From: Roseibium aggregatum
Lineage (GTDB): Bacteria; Pseudomonadota; Alphaproteobacteria; Rhizobiales; Stappiaceae
Direction: 5' to 3'
DNA length: 64,000 nt
NCBI RefSeq assembly: GCF_014692675.1
Contig: NZ_JABFCZ010000004.1
Location: 1 to 64,000 of the forward strand
Shown here in pieces: positions 45,406 through 55,885 of the stretch. How positions within the stretch are numbered: position 1 is the first letter of the stretch; every line of letters begins with the position of its first letter. Both the position numbers and the translations under genes were made by a program. The notes under the pieces were generated by a model that searched no databases, was not told where the DNA came from, and saw only the letters and a list, made by a program, of their open reading frames with translations.

Positions 45406-45993
45406 CTACTGCGGCTCCGGTTCCGGCTCCGCCTTTTCGACCGGATAATCCTCAAAAGTCCAGCCGTCGGTGCCTTCCGGATACCAGTAGACCGTCTCAT
45501 AGCCGTATTCGAGCGCCCGCTTGGCGGCGTTCCAGGACATCCAGCACTGGTCCAGGCAATAAAACAGCACCGCATGGCTCTTGTCGCCATCCGTCGCCTT
45601 GGCAAGACCGGTCCGGAAATAGTCGGCCGTCACCTCCGCTATGCGTCCGTAACCCACATTGGGCAGCCACAGGCTTCCCGGGATCGACAGACGCGGCTTG
45701 TCGTGCCAGATCGTTCCCTTGGGCAGGTTTTGCGGCTTCGGTGCGCGCGGCAGCACATCGATGAACGCCGTTTGTCCGGCTTCCCAAAGTGCGTGCGCCT
45801 CTTCGGTCGAGACAACGGTGCCGCCACGCAGGGTCTCCGGAACCGGACCCCGATAGGGATCTTCCCGGTACCCGTCCGGCTCCGGCACGGTTTGCGGGGC
45901 GGCAAGGGCCGGCCAGATCATCACGGCACCGGCGACAAGCGCGGCAAGCACCGCTTTGCGGTTCCGACACCGCCCGGCAACGCCGGAAAGCAT
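45406..45993 (-). CDS. PQQ-catabolism-associated CXXCW rhodanese-like protein
   Basis: A 195-residue exported protein with a rhodanese-like fold and the motif FYCLDQCWMSWNAA, the CXXCW that names the family. The N-terminal part has ALWEAGQTAFIDVLPRAPKP. A role in sulfur or redox relay with the SoxYZ-like carrier is plausible. The start codon overlaps the XoxJ stop by one base. Confidence 0.9.
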   Translation of the reverse strand: MLSGVAGRCRNRKAVLAALVAGAVMIWPALAAPQTVPEPDGYREDPYRGPVPETLRGGTVVSTEEAHALWEAGQTAFIDVLPRAPKPQNLPKGTIWHDKPRLSIPGSLWLPNVGYGRIAEVTADYFRTGLAKATDGDKSHAVLFYCLDQCWMSWNAAKRALEYGYETVYWYPEGTDGWTFEDYPVEKAEPEPEPQ

Positions 45994-46832
45994 TAGTTGT
46001 CGGCCCCGTAGAGCGCCGTTCCCATATCGTTCAGCAGCGGAACGCCGGCATCGATCAGGATCGCATCGATTTCCTTCTGGTTACGCCGGATCAGGGAATT
46101 GAGCTTGCGCTGCCAGACCTTTTCCCCCTGCCGGACCCCCATGGTGATGCGATAGAAAAGATGGGGCGGCAGGGTTTCCTGCATGAGCGGGATGACCTTC
46201 AGATCCGGATAGCCCTGCTTCACGAGCGGTCCTCCTATCGGCCCCCAAAGGATCGCCGCGTCGATATCCCCGGCGGTCAGGTCCTTGAGCATGTCGGCCG
46301 ACGGCGATTCGTACCGGCGATCCACCACCAGGTGATAGGGCTTGGCCTTGCCGATGAGACCGTTGCGCGCCATGTGGGTGGCGGGCGGCGACCCGGCAAT
46401 GATGCCGATCCGTTTGCCCTTGAGCCTTTCGTCCGAAAGCGTCGTCACCGCAGCGAGGTCACCGTCCTTCGGCACGATCAGCGTATAGACGGACGTCATG
46501 TAGTGATTGGTGTTCAGCACCAGCTCCTGGCCCTGGGCATATCCCATGACCACGTCGCACCGGTTGGCGCGTAAGGTATTACGGATAAAGCCGGTCGCCA
46601 TCGGATACCACGTGTAGGCCACCGGCAGTCCGAGCTTTTCAGCGAACAGGTCTGCCAGCTTGTTTTCATAGCCTGCACCTGATTTGTCCGACATGGGCAG
46701 GTTCGCCGGATCGGCACACACGCGAAAGGCATTGTGCGAGACCAGGTCCGATGTCTGTGCACCTGCCGGCATTTCGTGGCCAAGCACGGCGAAGAAGCAG
46801 GCGGCTGCCAACGCAATGACCTTAACTCGCAT
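45993..46832 (-). CDS. xoxJ: XoxJ/MxaJ-like periplasmic protein
   Basis: A 279-residue exported protein of the SBP_bac_3 type that accompanies methanol dehydrogenases. It has FRVCADPANLPMSDKSGAGYENKLADLFAEKLGLPVAYTWYP (read in parts), RCDVVMGYAQGQELV and LKGKRIGIIAG. XoxJ has been proposed to activate XoxF. It is encoded 95 bases downstream of XoxG, in xoxFGJ order. Confidence 0.9.
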   Translation of the reverse strand: MRVKVIALAAACFFAVLGHEMPAGAQTSDLVSHNAFRVCADPANLPMSDKSGAGYENKLADLFAEKLGLPVAYTWYPMATGFIRNTLRANRCDVVMGYAQGQELVLNTNHYMTSVYTLIVPKDGDLAAVTTLSDERLKGKRIGIIAGSPPATHMARNGLIGKAKPYHLVVDRRYESPSADMLKDLTAGDIDAAILWGPIGGPLVKQGYPDLKVIPLMQETLPPHLFYRITMGVRQGEKVWQRKLNSLIRRNQKEIDAILIDAGVPLLNDMGTALYGADN

Positions 46833-46927
46833 TTTTCATACTCCTTGCGCCCGAAAAGCCCCGGACCGGAGCCTTCGCCCCGGTCCCCAGACGAACCCGT
46901 CCGAAAAGGAAACGGTCACTCCGGCCT

Positions 46928-47464
46928 TCAGCTGCCTCCGAGGCAAGCCTTCTCGTCCGCGCGGATGACATCCGACTTCGGCTCCTTTTTGCGCGGCCGG
47001 CCGCGCGGAACCGCATCGGTCCCTCGCGCCCTCAGATAGACGTAGATGTCGTTAAGGTAGCACATCACATTCGGATTGGTCCCGAATGCCGGCATCACGA
47101 GATTTTCCGATGCACTGACGTTTTGCTTGCCGTTGGTCACCACGTCAACAAAATCGTAGTAGTCCATGGTCATGACCGACTTCTTGAGCGCGGGCGCGTA
47201 AGTCGATCCTTCGCCTTCCGGACCGTGGCAGACATGGCATTCGGAATGATAGCGCCGGAAACCGGAATACGTCGGCCAATCGACGGTGCCGTCGGCCTGG
47301 ATGTTATAGGTGGGTATGTCGTACTGGGTGAAATACCGGCCATCTTCGCTGTGATCGGCTTTGACATCCGCCACCTCGTCAGGGACGTCCTCGGCCATCG
47401 CCGTCGTTGAGAATGCGCCGGTCGCCATTAAGGCCGCAGCAAAGAAAACCTTCAATTTACGCAT
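46928..47464 (-). CDS. xoxG: XoxG, cytochrome c electron acceptor
   Basis: A product of about 178 residues with signal peptide (cleavage near TAMAE). One haem c site is in ECHVCHGPEGEG; the axial Met is probably in NLVMPAFGTNPN. The NPNVMCYLNDIYVYLRAR sequence is typical of cytochrome cL/c550 of methanol oxidation. It takes electrons from XoxF and passes them to a terminal oxidase via another cytochrome. The frame is open upstream, but ATG 47464 begins the signal peptide. Confidence 0.92.
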   Translation of the reverse strand: MRKLKVFFAAALMATGAFSTTAMAEDVPDEVADVKADHSEDGRYFTQYDIPTYNIQADGTVDWPTYSGFRRYHSECHVCHGPEGEGSTYAPALKKSVMTMDYYDFVDVVTNGKQNVSASENLVMPAFGTNPNVMCYLNDIYVYLRARGTDAVPRGRPRKKEPKSDVIRADEKACLGGS

Positions 47465-47559
47465 TGCCTGTCCTTCGGGAACTTCTGTCGTCCTGACACC
47501 TGAGCATTCGCAAGACCTCCTCCGGTCTGCCTGCAGCATTGTCTGGTGATTTTTAGGAA

Positions 47560-47588
47560 GAACCGGCGCACAAGATGTGCGCCGGTTC
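47560..47588 (-). terminator. Hairpin after xoxF
   Basis: GAACCGGCGCAC pairs perfectly over 12 bases with GTGCGCCGGTTC around a five-base loop. On the minus strand it follows the xoxF stop by 20 bases, then TTCCTAAAAATC. It may attenuate so that xoxF is made in excess over xoxG and xoxJ. Confidence 0.65.
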
Positions 47589-47607
47589 AATTGGAGCGAA
47601 AGGCCTG

Positions 47608-49404
47608 TTAGTTCGGCAGGCTGAAGACGGTCAGCTGACCGCCGAGCGCGGTGTAGTCGCTCAGAGCGGCATAACCGCCAACGGCACCCAGACCATCGTT
47701 CGGGTTGGTCAGACCGGCTGCCAGACCGATACCCGCCCAACCGCCAACACCGGACAGAACAGCAACGTACTGCTTGCCGCCTTGGGAGTAGGTCATGACG
47801 TTGCCGATGATCCCGGACGGGGTCTTGAACTTGTAAAGTTCCTTGCCCGTGGTGGAGTCGACGGCCTTCAGGTAGCCTTCCAGCGTACCGTAGAAGACGA
47901 CGTCACCGGCGGTTGCCAGAGCACCCGACCAGACCGAGAACTGCTCGGGGATCGACCACTTGATCTTGCCTTCCGTGTTGTCCCAGGCAATGAAGTTGCC
48001 CATGCCGCCATGGCTGTCCGGAGCCGGATACATGGACAGGGTCGCCCCGACGTAGGGCTGGCCGGCCGTGTAGGCGACGTGGAACGGTTCATAGTCCATG
48101 CAGACATGGTTTGTCGGGACATAGAACAACTCGGTCTTCGGCGAATAGGACGCAGGCTGCTGGTCCTTGGAGCCGAGAGCCGCCGGGCAGATGCCGGTGG
48201 AGTTGACGTCCTCGCCGTTTTGCTCGGTCGAGTACTTCGCCACCACCTGCGGACGGCCGTACTGGTCGGAGTTCTTGTCCATGACCACTTCGGTTGCCCA
48301 GTTGACGGCCGGATCGTATTTTTCGGCGACTAGGAGTTCGCCGGTCACACGGTCCAGCGTGTAGCCGAAGCCGTTACGGTCGAAGTGGGTCAGAAGCTTC
48401 CGGTCCTTGCCGTCGATCTTCTGTTCCGTCAGGATCATTTCATTGATCCCGTCGTAGTCCCACTCATCGTGCGGCGTCATCTGGTAGAACCAGCGGGCCA
48501 CACCCGTATCCGCATCGCGTGCCATGATGGTCATCGACCAGCGGTTGTCACCCGGACGCTGGGTCGGGTTCCAGGTCGAGGGGTTCCCGGTTCCGTAGTA
48601 GATGAGGTTTTCTTCCGCATCATAGGAATACCAGCCCCAGGTCGTGCCGCCGCCGATCTTCCACTGATCGCCTTCCCAGGTGTTCAGACCGGAATCCTTG
48701 CCGACCGGCTTGCCGAGAACGGTGGTCTTTTCCGGATCGACCAGGATGTCACTGTCCGGACCCATGGAATAGGCACGCCAGATCTTCTTGCCGTCTTTGA
48801 GGCTGTAGGCGGTCACCGAACCGCGAACACCGAATTCACCACCGGAAATACCGACGATGACCTTGTCCTTGACCGGCATCACGGTCGCCGTATTGGTTTC
48901 ACCCTTGGACGGATCGCCGTTGACGACGCTCCAGACCACATCGCCGGTCTTGGCATCGAGGGCCACAACCGTCGTGTCTGCCTGATGCAGGATGATCTTG
49001 CCATCCGCATAGGCCACGCCACGGTTGACCGTGTCGCAGCACATGACCGGAATAACGTTCGGATCCTGCTTGGGCTCGTATTTCCAGATGATCTTGCCGT
49101 CGTTCTTCAGATCGAGGGCATAGACGATATTCGGAAACGGCGTATGGACGTACATGACATCGCCAACGACAAGCGGCGAGCCTTCATGACCGCGCAACAC
49201 GCCCGTAGAGAACGTCCATGCGACCTGCAGGTCCTTCACATTGTCCTTGTTGATCTGGTCCAGCTCGGAGTAGCGCTGGTTCTTGTAATCCCCCGTCTGG
49301 ATGACCCACTGGTTCGGGTCGTCCATCATCGTCTGAAGATCGGCAGCATAGGAGCTGCCCGCATAAAGGGTCAGCATAGACGCTGCAATCAGTAGCCTTT
49401 TCAT
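47608..49404 (-). CDS. xoxF: Lanthanide-dependent methanol dehydrogenase XoxF
   Basis: A product of about 598 residues with a signal peptide (cleavage after SSYA). It is a PQQ eight-bladed propeller that oxidises methanol in the periplasm. The vicinal disulfide is C122-C123. Metal ligands are E190 and N274. The sequence HDEWDYDG gives catalytic D316 and the extra D318 that coordinates a lanthanide in XoxF; calcium-type MxaF has Ala there. GGGAGG upstream fixes the ATG at 49404. No MxaI gene is nearby, which also fits XoxF. It leads xoxFGJ. Confidence 0.96.
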   Translation of the reverse strand: MKRLLIAASMLTLYAGSSYAADLQTMMDDPNQWVIQTGDYKNQRYSELDQINKDNVKDLQVAWTFSTGVLRGHEGSPLVVGDVMYVHTPFPNIVYALDLKNDGKIIWKYEPKQDPNVIPVMCCDTVNRGVAYADGKIILHQADTTVVALDAKTGDVVWSVVNGDPSKGETNTATVMPVKDKVIVGISGGEFGVRGSVTAYSLKDGKKIWRAYSMGPDSDILVDPEKTTVLGKPVGKDSGLNTWEGDQWKIGGGTTWGWYSYDAEENLIYYGTGNPSTWNPTQRPGDNRWSMTIMARDADTGVARWFYQMTPHDEWDYDGINEMILTEQKIDGKDRKLLTHFDRNGFGYTLDRVTGELLVAEKYDPAVNWATEVVMDKNSDQYGRPQVVAKYSTEQNGEDVNSTGICPAALGSKDQQPASYSPKTELFYVPTNHVCMDYEPFHVAYTAGQPYVGATLSMYPAPDSHGGMGNFIAWDNTEGKIKWSIPEQFSVWSGALATAGDVVFYGTLEGYLKAVDSTTGKELYKFKTPSGIIGNVMTYSQGGKQYVAVLSGVGGWAGIGLAAGLTNPNDGLGAVGGYAALSDYTALGGQLTVFSLPN

Positions 49405-49747
49405 CTCAACCTCCCATGATGGTAGCGGTTTGAAATCTGCATTTCTGGCAGGACACGTTCCCCGAAAGGGCATTGGATGCAACACAAGCTCCCGACATCC
49501 GATTTCACCCCTTGGCTGTCGCGTTCAGCCAGCTCCTCCCAAATCGATTCCTTGCTTCCTCCTTCCCTTTCGAATGTCGCCGGATCGGCGGTACTGTCCT
49601 GCGGTCTTCATCCTCGCGAAGTCCCGCAAAGCTCAATTCGGATCTTCCCGGCACACATCTCCCGGGTAGGATCGAAAACACATCGGGCGCCTCCAGGCCC
49701 CGGCCGGCAGCGCCTTACCCATACGGCGCTTTCATACTTCTGAGGGC
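49405..49747. other. Upstream region of xoxF
   Basis: About 340 bases between the fghA stop and the xoxF start. No gene is convincing; short plus-strand ORFs read as noise. It should carry the xoxF promoter and the response-regulator site, but I could not identify a clear motif. Confidence 0.6.
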
Positions 49748-50638
49748 CTAGCCGTCCTTCCCGTTCGTCTTGTGCCCGTTTAACTTGTGCCCGTTTAACT
49801 TGTGCCTGGCATGACCGTTCAGGCGCTCCGCATGCCAGGCGACGTGATCGCCACCGAACGTGGAGACAAAAAAGTAGGAGTGGTCATAGCCCTCCTGCAT
49901 CCGGATCACCGCCGGCTGGCGGGTCTCCGTCAGAACCTCGGCGAGCGCCTGCGGCCGCAGCAGGTCGATAAACTGGTCATCGGCCCCCTGGTCGATCAGG
50001 ATGTCTCCATCCCAGCCGCGTTCCTTTAACAGGATCGTTGCATCGTAGTCGGCCCATGAAGATTCATCGTCGCCCAGATAGGCGGACAACTGCTTGCGCC
50101 CCCAATCCGACTGGGTCGGATTGGCGATCGGCGCAAAGGCCGACACGGACTGGTAGCGGTCCGGGTTGCGCAGCGCGATCGTCAGGGCGCCATGACCGCC
50201 CATGGAGTGGCCCGTTATGCCGTGACGGTCGGTCAGCGGCAGCTTTTCCACCAGCAGATCGCGCAACTCGCGGACGATGTAGTCATACATCCTGAAATGC
50301 GAGTTCCAGGGCGCCTTCGTCGCATTGACGTAAAATCCGGCCCCCTGACCGAGATCGTAGGCCTCGTCGTCCGCCACGTCTGCACCGCGCGGGCTCGTGT
50401 CGGGAAAGACCAGCGCCATTCCGTGCTCCGCCGCGTGGGCCTGCAGGCCCGCCTTGGTCATGGCGTTCTCGTGGGTGCAGGTCAGCCCGGACAGATACCA
50501 CAGGCACGGCACCGGGCCGTCCTCTGCATGCGGCGGCAGGAAGACTGCGAAGGTCATATCCACGCCGCAGACCTCGGATCTATGGCGATAGACCGTCTGA
50601 ACTCCGCCGAAGCACCGATTTTCAGAGACGACTTCCAT
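49748..50638 (-). CDS. fghA: S-formylglutathione hydrolase with repetitive tail
   Basis: FghA hydrolyses S-formylglutathione to formate and glutathione. The product of about 296 residues has the nucleophile motif GHSMGGHGAL, the Asp in QGADDQFI and the His in YDHSYFFV. The family usually ends near AWHAERL; here a tail of about 24 residues with KLNGHKLNGHKTNG follows, from a 15-base tandem repeat. A GTG at 50644 is an alternative start. It lies 12 bases after frmA. Confidence 0.94.
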   Translation of the reverse strand: MEVVSENRCFGGVQTVYRHRSEVCGVDMTFAVFLPPHAEDGPVPCLWYLSGLTCTHENAMTKAGLQAHAAEHGMALVFPDTSPRGADVADDEAYDLGQGAGFYVNATKAPWNSHFRMYDYIVRELRDLLVEKLPLTDRHGITGHSMGGHGALTIALRNPDRYQSVSAFAPIANPTQSDWGRKQLSAYLGDDESSWADYDATILLKERGWDGDILIDQGADDQFIDLLRPQALAEVLTETRQPAVIRMQEGYDHSYFFVSTFGGDHVAWHAERLNGHARHKLNGHKLNGHKTNGKDG

Positions 50639-50650
50639 TCCCACCCAGCC

Positions 50651-51763
<1,113 letters not shown>

Positions 51764-51931
51764 AAAACAGTCTCCACATTATCCAGGATCCGCCTTTTTG
51801 CGCGCTGGCGGACGTTATCCTTCGACTATAAGTGGACCGACTTTTCGAGCAATTGCGACCTTAGTGTGTGTTTTTCGACATGGACAAAACTTGAAGACTG
51901 GATAACCTCTTAAGTAGGGAGACACGTCATC

Positions 51932-52564
51932 ATGCGAAAAACACTATATGCACCATTTTTAATACTTACGTCGGTATTCGTGGTTGCCAATTGTGCGCAA
52001 TTCGCAAACGCCGCCACCTTCAATGATCCGACCTGGCCCTGCCAGCAACGCAAGGTGGAACAGCTTTCGCTGGGACTGATGTGGCCGAAACCCCTGAAAG
52101 ACGGCTCCGAAAAGGAAACCGCATTGCCGCCGGACGCGGCGGAACTTGCCGGCCGGCTCGAATTGCGGCGGATTTCCCTGGAGGAGGCGGACAAGCTGGT
52201 CGCAACCTTCGTCGAGGATCACCCGGACGTGACGACCGACCTCATGGGCCAGATCTTTGCCGTCGTCTTCGAACGGCTCGGCAATGCGCGGCACAAGGTC
52301 ATCGTCGGAATCGGGCGGTATTCGGAGAAACAGATCGCGCTGTCGAAAAGGATCGATGAGACCCGCGCCGAGATGGACCAGATCATGGCCGCCAGCGATC
52401 CGGATTACGACAAGGTCGACAAGCTGGAAGAAAAGCTCGACTGGGACGAACGCGTCTACAAGGACCGGTCCACATCGCTGACCTATGTGTGCGAAACGCC
52501 CGTCCTCATCGAAAAGCGGCTTTATGCGCTGGCCCAGATCCTGCTGAAGCACGCCCCGGAATAG
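51932..52564 (+). CDS. Exported helical protein of unknown function in the XoxF locus
   Basis: A 210-residue protein with signal peptide (cleavage near FANAA). The mature part has WPCQQRKVEQLSLGLMWPKPL at its start and a long helical, charged part (RIDETRAEMDQIMAASD, KVDKLEEKLDWDERVY), ending near a second cysteine VCETPVLIEKRLYALAQI. The two cysteines could form a disulfide. I do not recognise the family. Placement between frmA and the metallohydrolase suggests a C1 or PQQ role. Confidence 0.65.
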   Translation: MRKTLYAPFLILTSVFVVANCAQFANAATFNDPTWPCQQRKVEQLSLGLMWPKPLKDGSEKETALPPDAAELAGRLELRRISLEEADKLVATFVEDHPDVTTDLMGQIFAVVFERLGNARHKVIVGIGRYSEKQIALSKRIDETRAEMDQIMAASDPDYDKVDKLEEKLDWDERVYKDRSTSLTYVCETPVLIEKRLYALAQILLKHAPE

Positions 52565-52579
52565 GCCGGTTCGAATTCC

Positions 52580-53617
52580 CTACTCCCACTCCAGTTCGGT
52601 GTAGGCTTCGGTGGCATTACGCGTGTTGTAGAGATCAAAGAGGTCCCACGCACCAGCCTCGCTGCGCGCAATATGGCCGACGGCGTCGCTGATGCGCTCG
52701 CCGCGTTCCAGCGCTTGCCGCGTATCGGCTTCCAGCACCCCCAGATAGCGGCGCATCGGTGCGAGGGCTTCCGCCGGCGCCAGGACCGGACCGCCATGAC
52801 CGGGAACGATCCGGGCGGGCTTCAGGTCCGCCAGCCGGTCCAGAACGCCGAGCCATCCCGGCAATGAGCCGTCAAGCGCCGGCGCGTGGCGGTGAAAGAC
52901 GAGATCGCCGGCAAACAGCGTCCCCGTCGCAGTGTCCAGGACCGTCAGATCGGTGGTCGTGTGGGCCGCCGGCCAGACCTTGAGGGTCAGAACCCGGCCT
53001 CCAAGGTCGATTTCTGCAGGAGCGGCTTCCGGGCGGACCGGCCGGGTGCCGAGGAATGCGGGTTTGCCGATCAGATCCCCGAACCCGATCAGGTAGGACT
53101 GTTCCCGGTCAAGAAGCGCCCGGTCCAGGCCCGGATGCCCGACAATCTTCGCGCCGGCCTCGGCAAAGACAGAGGCGCCGAAGACGTGATCCGGATGAAC
53201 ATGGGTCAGGATCACATGGCTGATCGGTAACGAACTGCGGCGGCGGATTGCCCGGTAAAGCGCTTCGCCCACCGCCCGCGAGCCCCCGGTATCGATCACC
53301 GCAATCGACTTGTCACCGATGATCACGCCGATGTTGGCCACGTCTCCCTGATTATCCGGATCGGGTTCAGCAATTTCGCCGCGATGGACGAAGATATTGT
53401 CAGCGACCTCCGTCAGCTCCAGGCCGTCCGGCATTTGCCGGCAGTGCCTGTCGCGGACAACCAGCCCGTCGGCGAGACCCGGTCGGCCCCGGATTTCGCT
53501 TTCCCGCAGAGCCGCCTCGCACCTGGCAAGCGACGCGGTTTCCCGGCCAGGCACGAGCTGCGCCCGGCAAACGTCCGGTTCCGCCAGGAGGCAAAGGGTG
53601 ATGACAAGCTCAAACAT
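52580..53617 (-). CDS. Quinoprotein relay system zinc metallohydrolase
   Basis: A product of about 345 residues with a short exported-type N-terminus (MFELVITLCLLAEPDVC). The MBL-fold zinc motif THVHPDH is at about residues 138-144, with further ligands in PAAHTTTDLTV, GDLVFH and GHGGP. This family accompanies SoxYZ-like carriers in quinoprotein dehydrogenase loci. The start at ATG 53617 is preferred over the longer frame to 53713. The SoxYZ copy 2 gene is divergent, 143 bases away. Confidence 0.88.
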   Translation of the reverse strand: MFELVITLCLLAEPDVCRAQLVPGRETASLARCEAALRESEIRGRPGLADGLVVRDRHCRQMPDGLELTEVADNIFVHRGEIAEPDPDNQGDVANIGVIIGDKSIAVIDTGGSRAVGEALYRAIRRRSSLPISHVILTHVHPDHVFGASVFAEAGAKIVGHPGLDRALLDREQSYLIGFGDLIGKPAFLGTRPVRPEAAPAEIDLGGRVLTLKVWPAAHTTTDLTVLDTATGTLFAGDLVFHRHAPALDGSLPGWLGVLDRLADLKPARIVPGHGGPVLAPAEALAPMRRYLGVLEADTRQALERGERISDAVGHIARSEAGAWDLFDLYNTRNATEAYTELEWE

Positions 53618-53760
53618 GGAACAGTCAGGATCCCAACCGCCCCCTCGCAGGGCAATACATCCTAAAGGCTCGGTTCGGGGACATGACCCCGCGTGGTATA
53701 ATTTCCGCTGCACGAGGCACTAAAGATGACGCTGCGAACGAAAGGGAGCGCGGACTCGAC

Positions 53761-54621
53761 ATGACCGTTCGTCACAAAAACACATTCAGTCTGGCGACGC
53801 TTCTGACCCTGTCGCTCGCCCTGCCGCTTACGGTATTCCCCGCCATCCATCATGCGCAGGCGGCAGATGAGGCCGAAAGAGGCAACCCTCTCAGCGACAA
53901 GGGCAGCTGGAATGACCTTCGCGCCGACATTATCGGCGATGCGAAACCGGCGGATGCCGACGGGATCGTCGAGCTCGACGCCCCTTATCGCGCCCACGAC
54001 GCGGCAACGGTTCCGATCAGCATAAAACAGCCCGGACCGACGGCGCCTGCCATCAACAGCGCCATCCTCGTGATCGACGAAAATCCGGCGCCGGTTGCCG
54101 CGGAAATGACCTTCGGGCCGGCCATGCAGCCGCTCGATCTCGAACTCAGGGTCCGCATCAATCAATATTCAAATGTGCGCCTGATCGCGGAAACCGCGAA
54201 CGGACCGGTGATGACCGGACGGTTCGTCAAGGCCTCCGGCGGCTGTTCCGCGCCGGCGACGAAAGACCCGCAACTTGCCCTGTCGACCATGGGTCAAATC
54301 CGGATCAAGCACTTTGCGCCCGCTGTCGAAGCGGCAAGCCAGAGGCGCGAAGCCCAGCTCATGATCCGGCACCCGAACTATTCCGGACTGCAGCGCGATC
54401 AGATTACCCAGTTGTTCATCGCCGCCCAGTTCATAAACCACATCGAGGTCAAGCAGGGCGAAGACCTGCTGTTTACCGTCGATGGCGGCATTTCATTGTC
54501 GGAAAATCCGGTCATCCGCTTCGCCTATACGGATAATGGCGCAAAGGCGCTCACCGTCCATGTGGAGGATACGGAAGGAAACGTCTGGGACAAGACCCTT
54601 CCGAAGGAACCGGCAAGCTAG
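53761..54621 (+). CDS. Quinoprotein-associated SoxYZ-like carrier, copy 2
   Basis: A product of about 286 residues, exported (cleavage near QAADE), paralogous to copy 1. The SoxY-like part starts SDKGSWNDLRADIIG and has its cysteine in KASGGCSAPATKDP, closer to the SoxY GGCGG motif than copy 1. The SoxZ-like part has LMIRHPNYSGLQRDQ and GGISLSENPVIRF. Having two different carriers with one metallohydrolase is notable. Confidence 0.88.
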   Translation: MTVRHKNTFSLATLLTLSLALPLTVFPAIHHAQAADEAERGNPLSDKGSWNDLRADIIGDAKPADADGIVELDAPYRAHDAATVPISIKQPGPTAPAINSAILVIDENPAPVAAEMTFGPAMQPLDLELRVRINQYSNVRLIAETANGPVMTGRFVKASGGCSAPATKDPQLALSTMGQIRIKHFAPAVEAASQRREAQLMIRHPNYSGLQRDQITQLFIAAQFINHIEVKQGEDLLFTVDGGISLSENPVIRFAYTDNGAKALTVHVEDTEGNVWDKTLPKEPAS

Positions 54622-54663
54622 ACCTGGTTTTCGGCGCAGTGGTCCTGTTCACTTGAACCAGCT

Positions 54664-55062
54664 CTAGAAACAGAGAATATCCGCTTCCGCCTGAGCCCGG
54701 CGCAGGTTGGCGACCAGCTCTTTGGCCATGGCGGTCGTGCGGAAGATGGACATCTGCTCCCCGCCGACCTGCCGCAGCGACAGAACCGTCTCCGCATCCA
54801 CGTATTTCTCGTAAGGGATGATGGAGGCAATCACATCGATCGAGCACGAGCAGCGGCGCAGGACGTCCCTGCTTCGGCCGTTTGTCGCCATGCACCCGAA
54901 CACATAGTCCGCCCGGGCTTCCGTCGGGTAGTCGTTCAGCCGTTCGGCCATGTTTTGCGCTTCGGCCTGGCCGGTCACACCGAGCAGAACGACGGACAGG
55001 GCTGCAACGACACCGCTTCGCAGCCGGGAAGGAACAAGACCGTGGAACATCCGGATACTCAT
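54664..55062 (-). CDS. Small exported protein with a Cys pair
   Basis: A 132-residue protein with signal peptide (cleavage near AEAQN). It has four cysteines in the mature part (VFGCMATNG, RRCSCSID, ILCF). No family is recognised. Its ATG overlaps the stop of the upstream gene, so the two are coupled; both may serve the periplasmic part of the methanol system. Confidence 0.65.
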   Translation of the reverse strand: MSIRMFHGLVPSRLRSGVVAALSVVLLGVTGQAEAQNMAERLNDYPTEARADYVFGCMATNGRSRDVLRRCSCSIDVIASIIPYEKYVDAETVLSLRQVGGEQMSIFRTTAMAKELVANLRRAQAEADILCF

Positions 55063-55760
55063 TGCGGCACCTCCAGGGTCGCAAGCACGATCGAGCTTGA
55101 GTAAATCGGGGCCTCTTCCGTTTTGCCGGAAGACCGGACCTCTTTTCCGCCGGTTTCGGCCTTCAACTCGTAATACCAGCCGGGCACCTCGTCCGACATG
55201 GTGACCGTCAGCGCAAGATCTTCAAAACCGCGCATCCGGTCCCGGTTGGGATCGTTTTCGAACGGATAAAGCGTCACCGTTTGCGCCGGCACATCCCGCC
55301 CGTTGACGTGGATCGTTTCCTCGCGGATCGGCGTCTTTTTCACCAGCGCCGCCTTGACCCGGTTGCGGATGTAGAACGGACTTCCCCCCGCCGTACTTGC
55401 CATGTCCCTGACAACGGTTTCGACAAAATACATGATCATCGGATTGCCGACCGTCGCCGGGAAAGACCCGAGATTGCGGTGCTTGTCACCCTGCTTGAAT
55501 TGCAGCTCGGCCATGTCCTCCGGCGCGAAACTCAGGCTGATCGTTCCGGTTTCCCGCTTTGCAAGATCCTCGTTGTCCCGCGTGGAGACATGACGCTCGT
55601 AATCCAGAACCGCTGTCCGGGAGATGCCGTCCAGTGTCCCGGTCTTGAAAAGAAGATCATAGACTTCAGCTGCGAGACCCGGAGCCGTCGTTCCGAACAG
55701 GATGAGCCAGGCGGCAAAAAGACCCCAGACCGGCGTCCGCAACACCTGAAATCGCACCAT
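55059..55760 (-). CDS. Exported DUF3108-like protein
   Basis: A product of about 233 residues with signal peptide (cleavage near GLAAE). The beta-rich part includes VYDLLFKTGTLDGISRTAVLDYERHV, MYFVETVVRDMASTAGG and YELKAETGGKEV. It resembles DUF3108-type periplasmic proteins in length and pattern. GGGAGGAAATC before ATG 55760 sets the start. The upstream kinase stop is 125 bases away. Confidence 0.6.
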   Translation of the reverse strand: MVRFQVLRTPVWGLFAAWLILFGTTAPGLAAEVYDLLFKTGTLDGISRTAVLDYERHVSTRDNEDLAKRETGTISLSFAPEDMAELQFKQGDKHRNLGSFPATVGNPMIMYFVETVVRDMASTAGGSPFYIRNRVKAALVKKTPIREETIHVNGRDVPAQTVTLYPFENDPNRDRMRGFEDLALTVTMSDEVPGWYYELKAETGGKEVRSSGKTEEAPIYSSSIVLATLEVPQ

Positions 55761-55885
55761 GATTTCCTCCCGTTGGTATTTCCGGTCCGTCCTGCAGATC
55801 ATCAAGTCCCGGCAAACCTTGACGAAAGCCTATCCTCCTCTCCCCGTGTGTCACTGCAGACTTTTGTCTGCGTTTTGCAGGCGGT

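Noticed and set aside
47608..49404. Calcium-type methanol dehydrogenase MxaF
   Set aside because: The DYD motif at D316-D318 and the lack of an mxaI gene fit the lanthanide-type XoxF.
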